Positions 63,732 to 64,000 of a stretch of 64,000 nucleotides of DNA are shown piece by piece (within the stretch, counting starts at the first letter, position 1; each line of letters opens with the position of its first letter). The notes under the pieces were generated by a model, which ran no database searches, was not told where the DNA came from, and was given only the letters and a program-made list of their open reading frames with translations. Source of the stretch: Climacteris rufus. Taxonomy: Eukaryota > Chordata > Aves > Passeriformes > Climacteridae. The position numbers were made by a program, and so were the translations under genes. The stretch lies in contig VZRZ01007419.1 in assembly GCA_013398175.1 (NCBI GenBank), positions 103,482 to 167,481 on the forward strand, written 5' to 3'.

Positions 63732-64000
63732 AATTTTATATTCTCTGTATACTTTATTATGTCTAGTAAATACTGAAAGAAGTAGTGGCTGACTCAAACA
63801 GGACCTGTGCTCTTCAAAGCACAAATGATTGTGCCTTCATTTCTGTTTCTACTTTTAGAATTCTCAGTATCACCTCTGTCCCTTCACCACCCTAAGCCTT
63901 GTCCATGTCCAGCAAGTCATCTTATCGCTTCTATAACACCTTTCTTAGGAGCAAGATGTAGCCCTCTTCTTTTGTTGTCACAGGAGCTAAACTGCAAATG

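Larger units (their letters stand above)
44883..64000 (-). other. B3GALT1: B3GALT1 upstream/intronic DNA (no further exon identified)
   Basis: About 19 kb that should be B3GALT1 intron or upstream sequence. It contains a poly-T run near 51829-51845, a 45-bp tandem duplication at 53046-53135, the 11-bp microsatellite with duplicated flank at 53451-53926, a GC-rich segment at 53927-54350, a CR1 copy at 55951-56285 and a run of ten G at 63722-63731. Non-coding 5' exons of B3GALT1 may be present but cannot be recognised by sequence alone. I saw no other genes, tRNAs or miRNA-like hairpins. Confidence 0.6.

Noticed and set aside
1..64000. CRISPR arrays, tRNA or rRNA genes, bacterial-type operons
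   Set aside because: No spaced direct repeats, cloverleaf-type box sequences or clustered bacterial-length genes were seen; the sequence is a vertebrate genome.

Overview
The window is AT-rich vertebrate DNA with long introns and very little coding sequence. Truncated CR1 LINE ends of the avian type (the rightmost with the usual 'catagaat' edge next to 'gttggaagggacc') and two recognisable vertebrate genes point to a bird. Nothing looks prokaryotic: there are no operons, ribosome-binding sites, CRISPR arrays or tRNA genes.

Layout. Positions 1-24077 hold the 3' end of STK39 (SPAK kinase) on the plus strand: the last four coding exons at 3231-3283, 5119-5187, 19879-19943 and 24003-24077, joined by introns of 1.8, 14.7 and 4.1 kb. 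They encode the last 86 residues, most of the conserved C-terminal docking domain. A 3' UTR follows to about 25.5 kb, ending at two adjacent AATAAA signals. From 25.5 to about 40.2 kb is intergenic DNA with a small CpG-rich patch (25.72-25.99 kb) just past the STK39 poly(A) site, a second GC-rich patch at 32.2 kb, a poly-T tract with an unresolved base, tandem CR1 fragments and an unexplained 189-codon open frame on the minus strand. From about 40.2 to 44.88 kb lies the terminal exon of B3GALT1 on the minus strand, with an intact 327-residue beta-1,3-galactosyltransferase in one exon (43832-44815). The rest, to 64 kb, is B3GALT1 upstream or intronic DNA with one more CR1 copy, a 45-bp perfect tandem duplication and a probable assembly error around an 11-bp microsatellite.

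STK39 and B3GALT1 face each other tail to tail, the same neighbours and orientation as on human chromosome 2q24.3 (recalled, not searched). Their products do not act in one pathway: one is a cytoplasmic kinase controlling cation-chloride cotransporters, the other a Golgi glycosyltransferase. Their pairing is conserved synteny, not a functional cluster.

Mobile DNA is sparse: a clean 297-bp solo LTR with a 6-bp target duplication in the large STK39 intron, and three CR1 loci. I found no convincing new biological system. The items most worth checking are the two GC-rich patches with consensus splice donors (possible non-coding RNA first exons), the unexplained minus-strand frame, two poly(A)-tailed insertion candidates and the assembly artefact at 53.45-53.93 kb.
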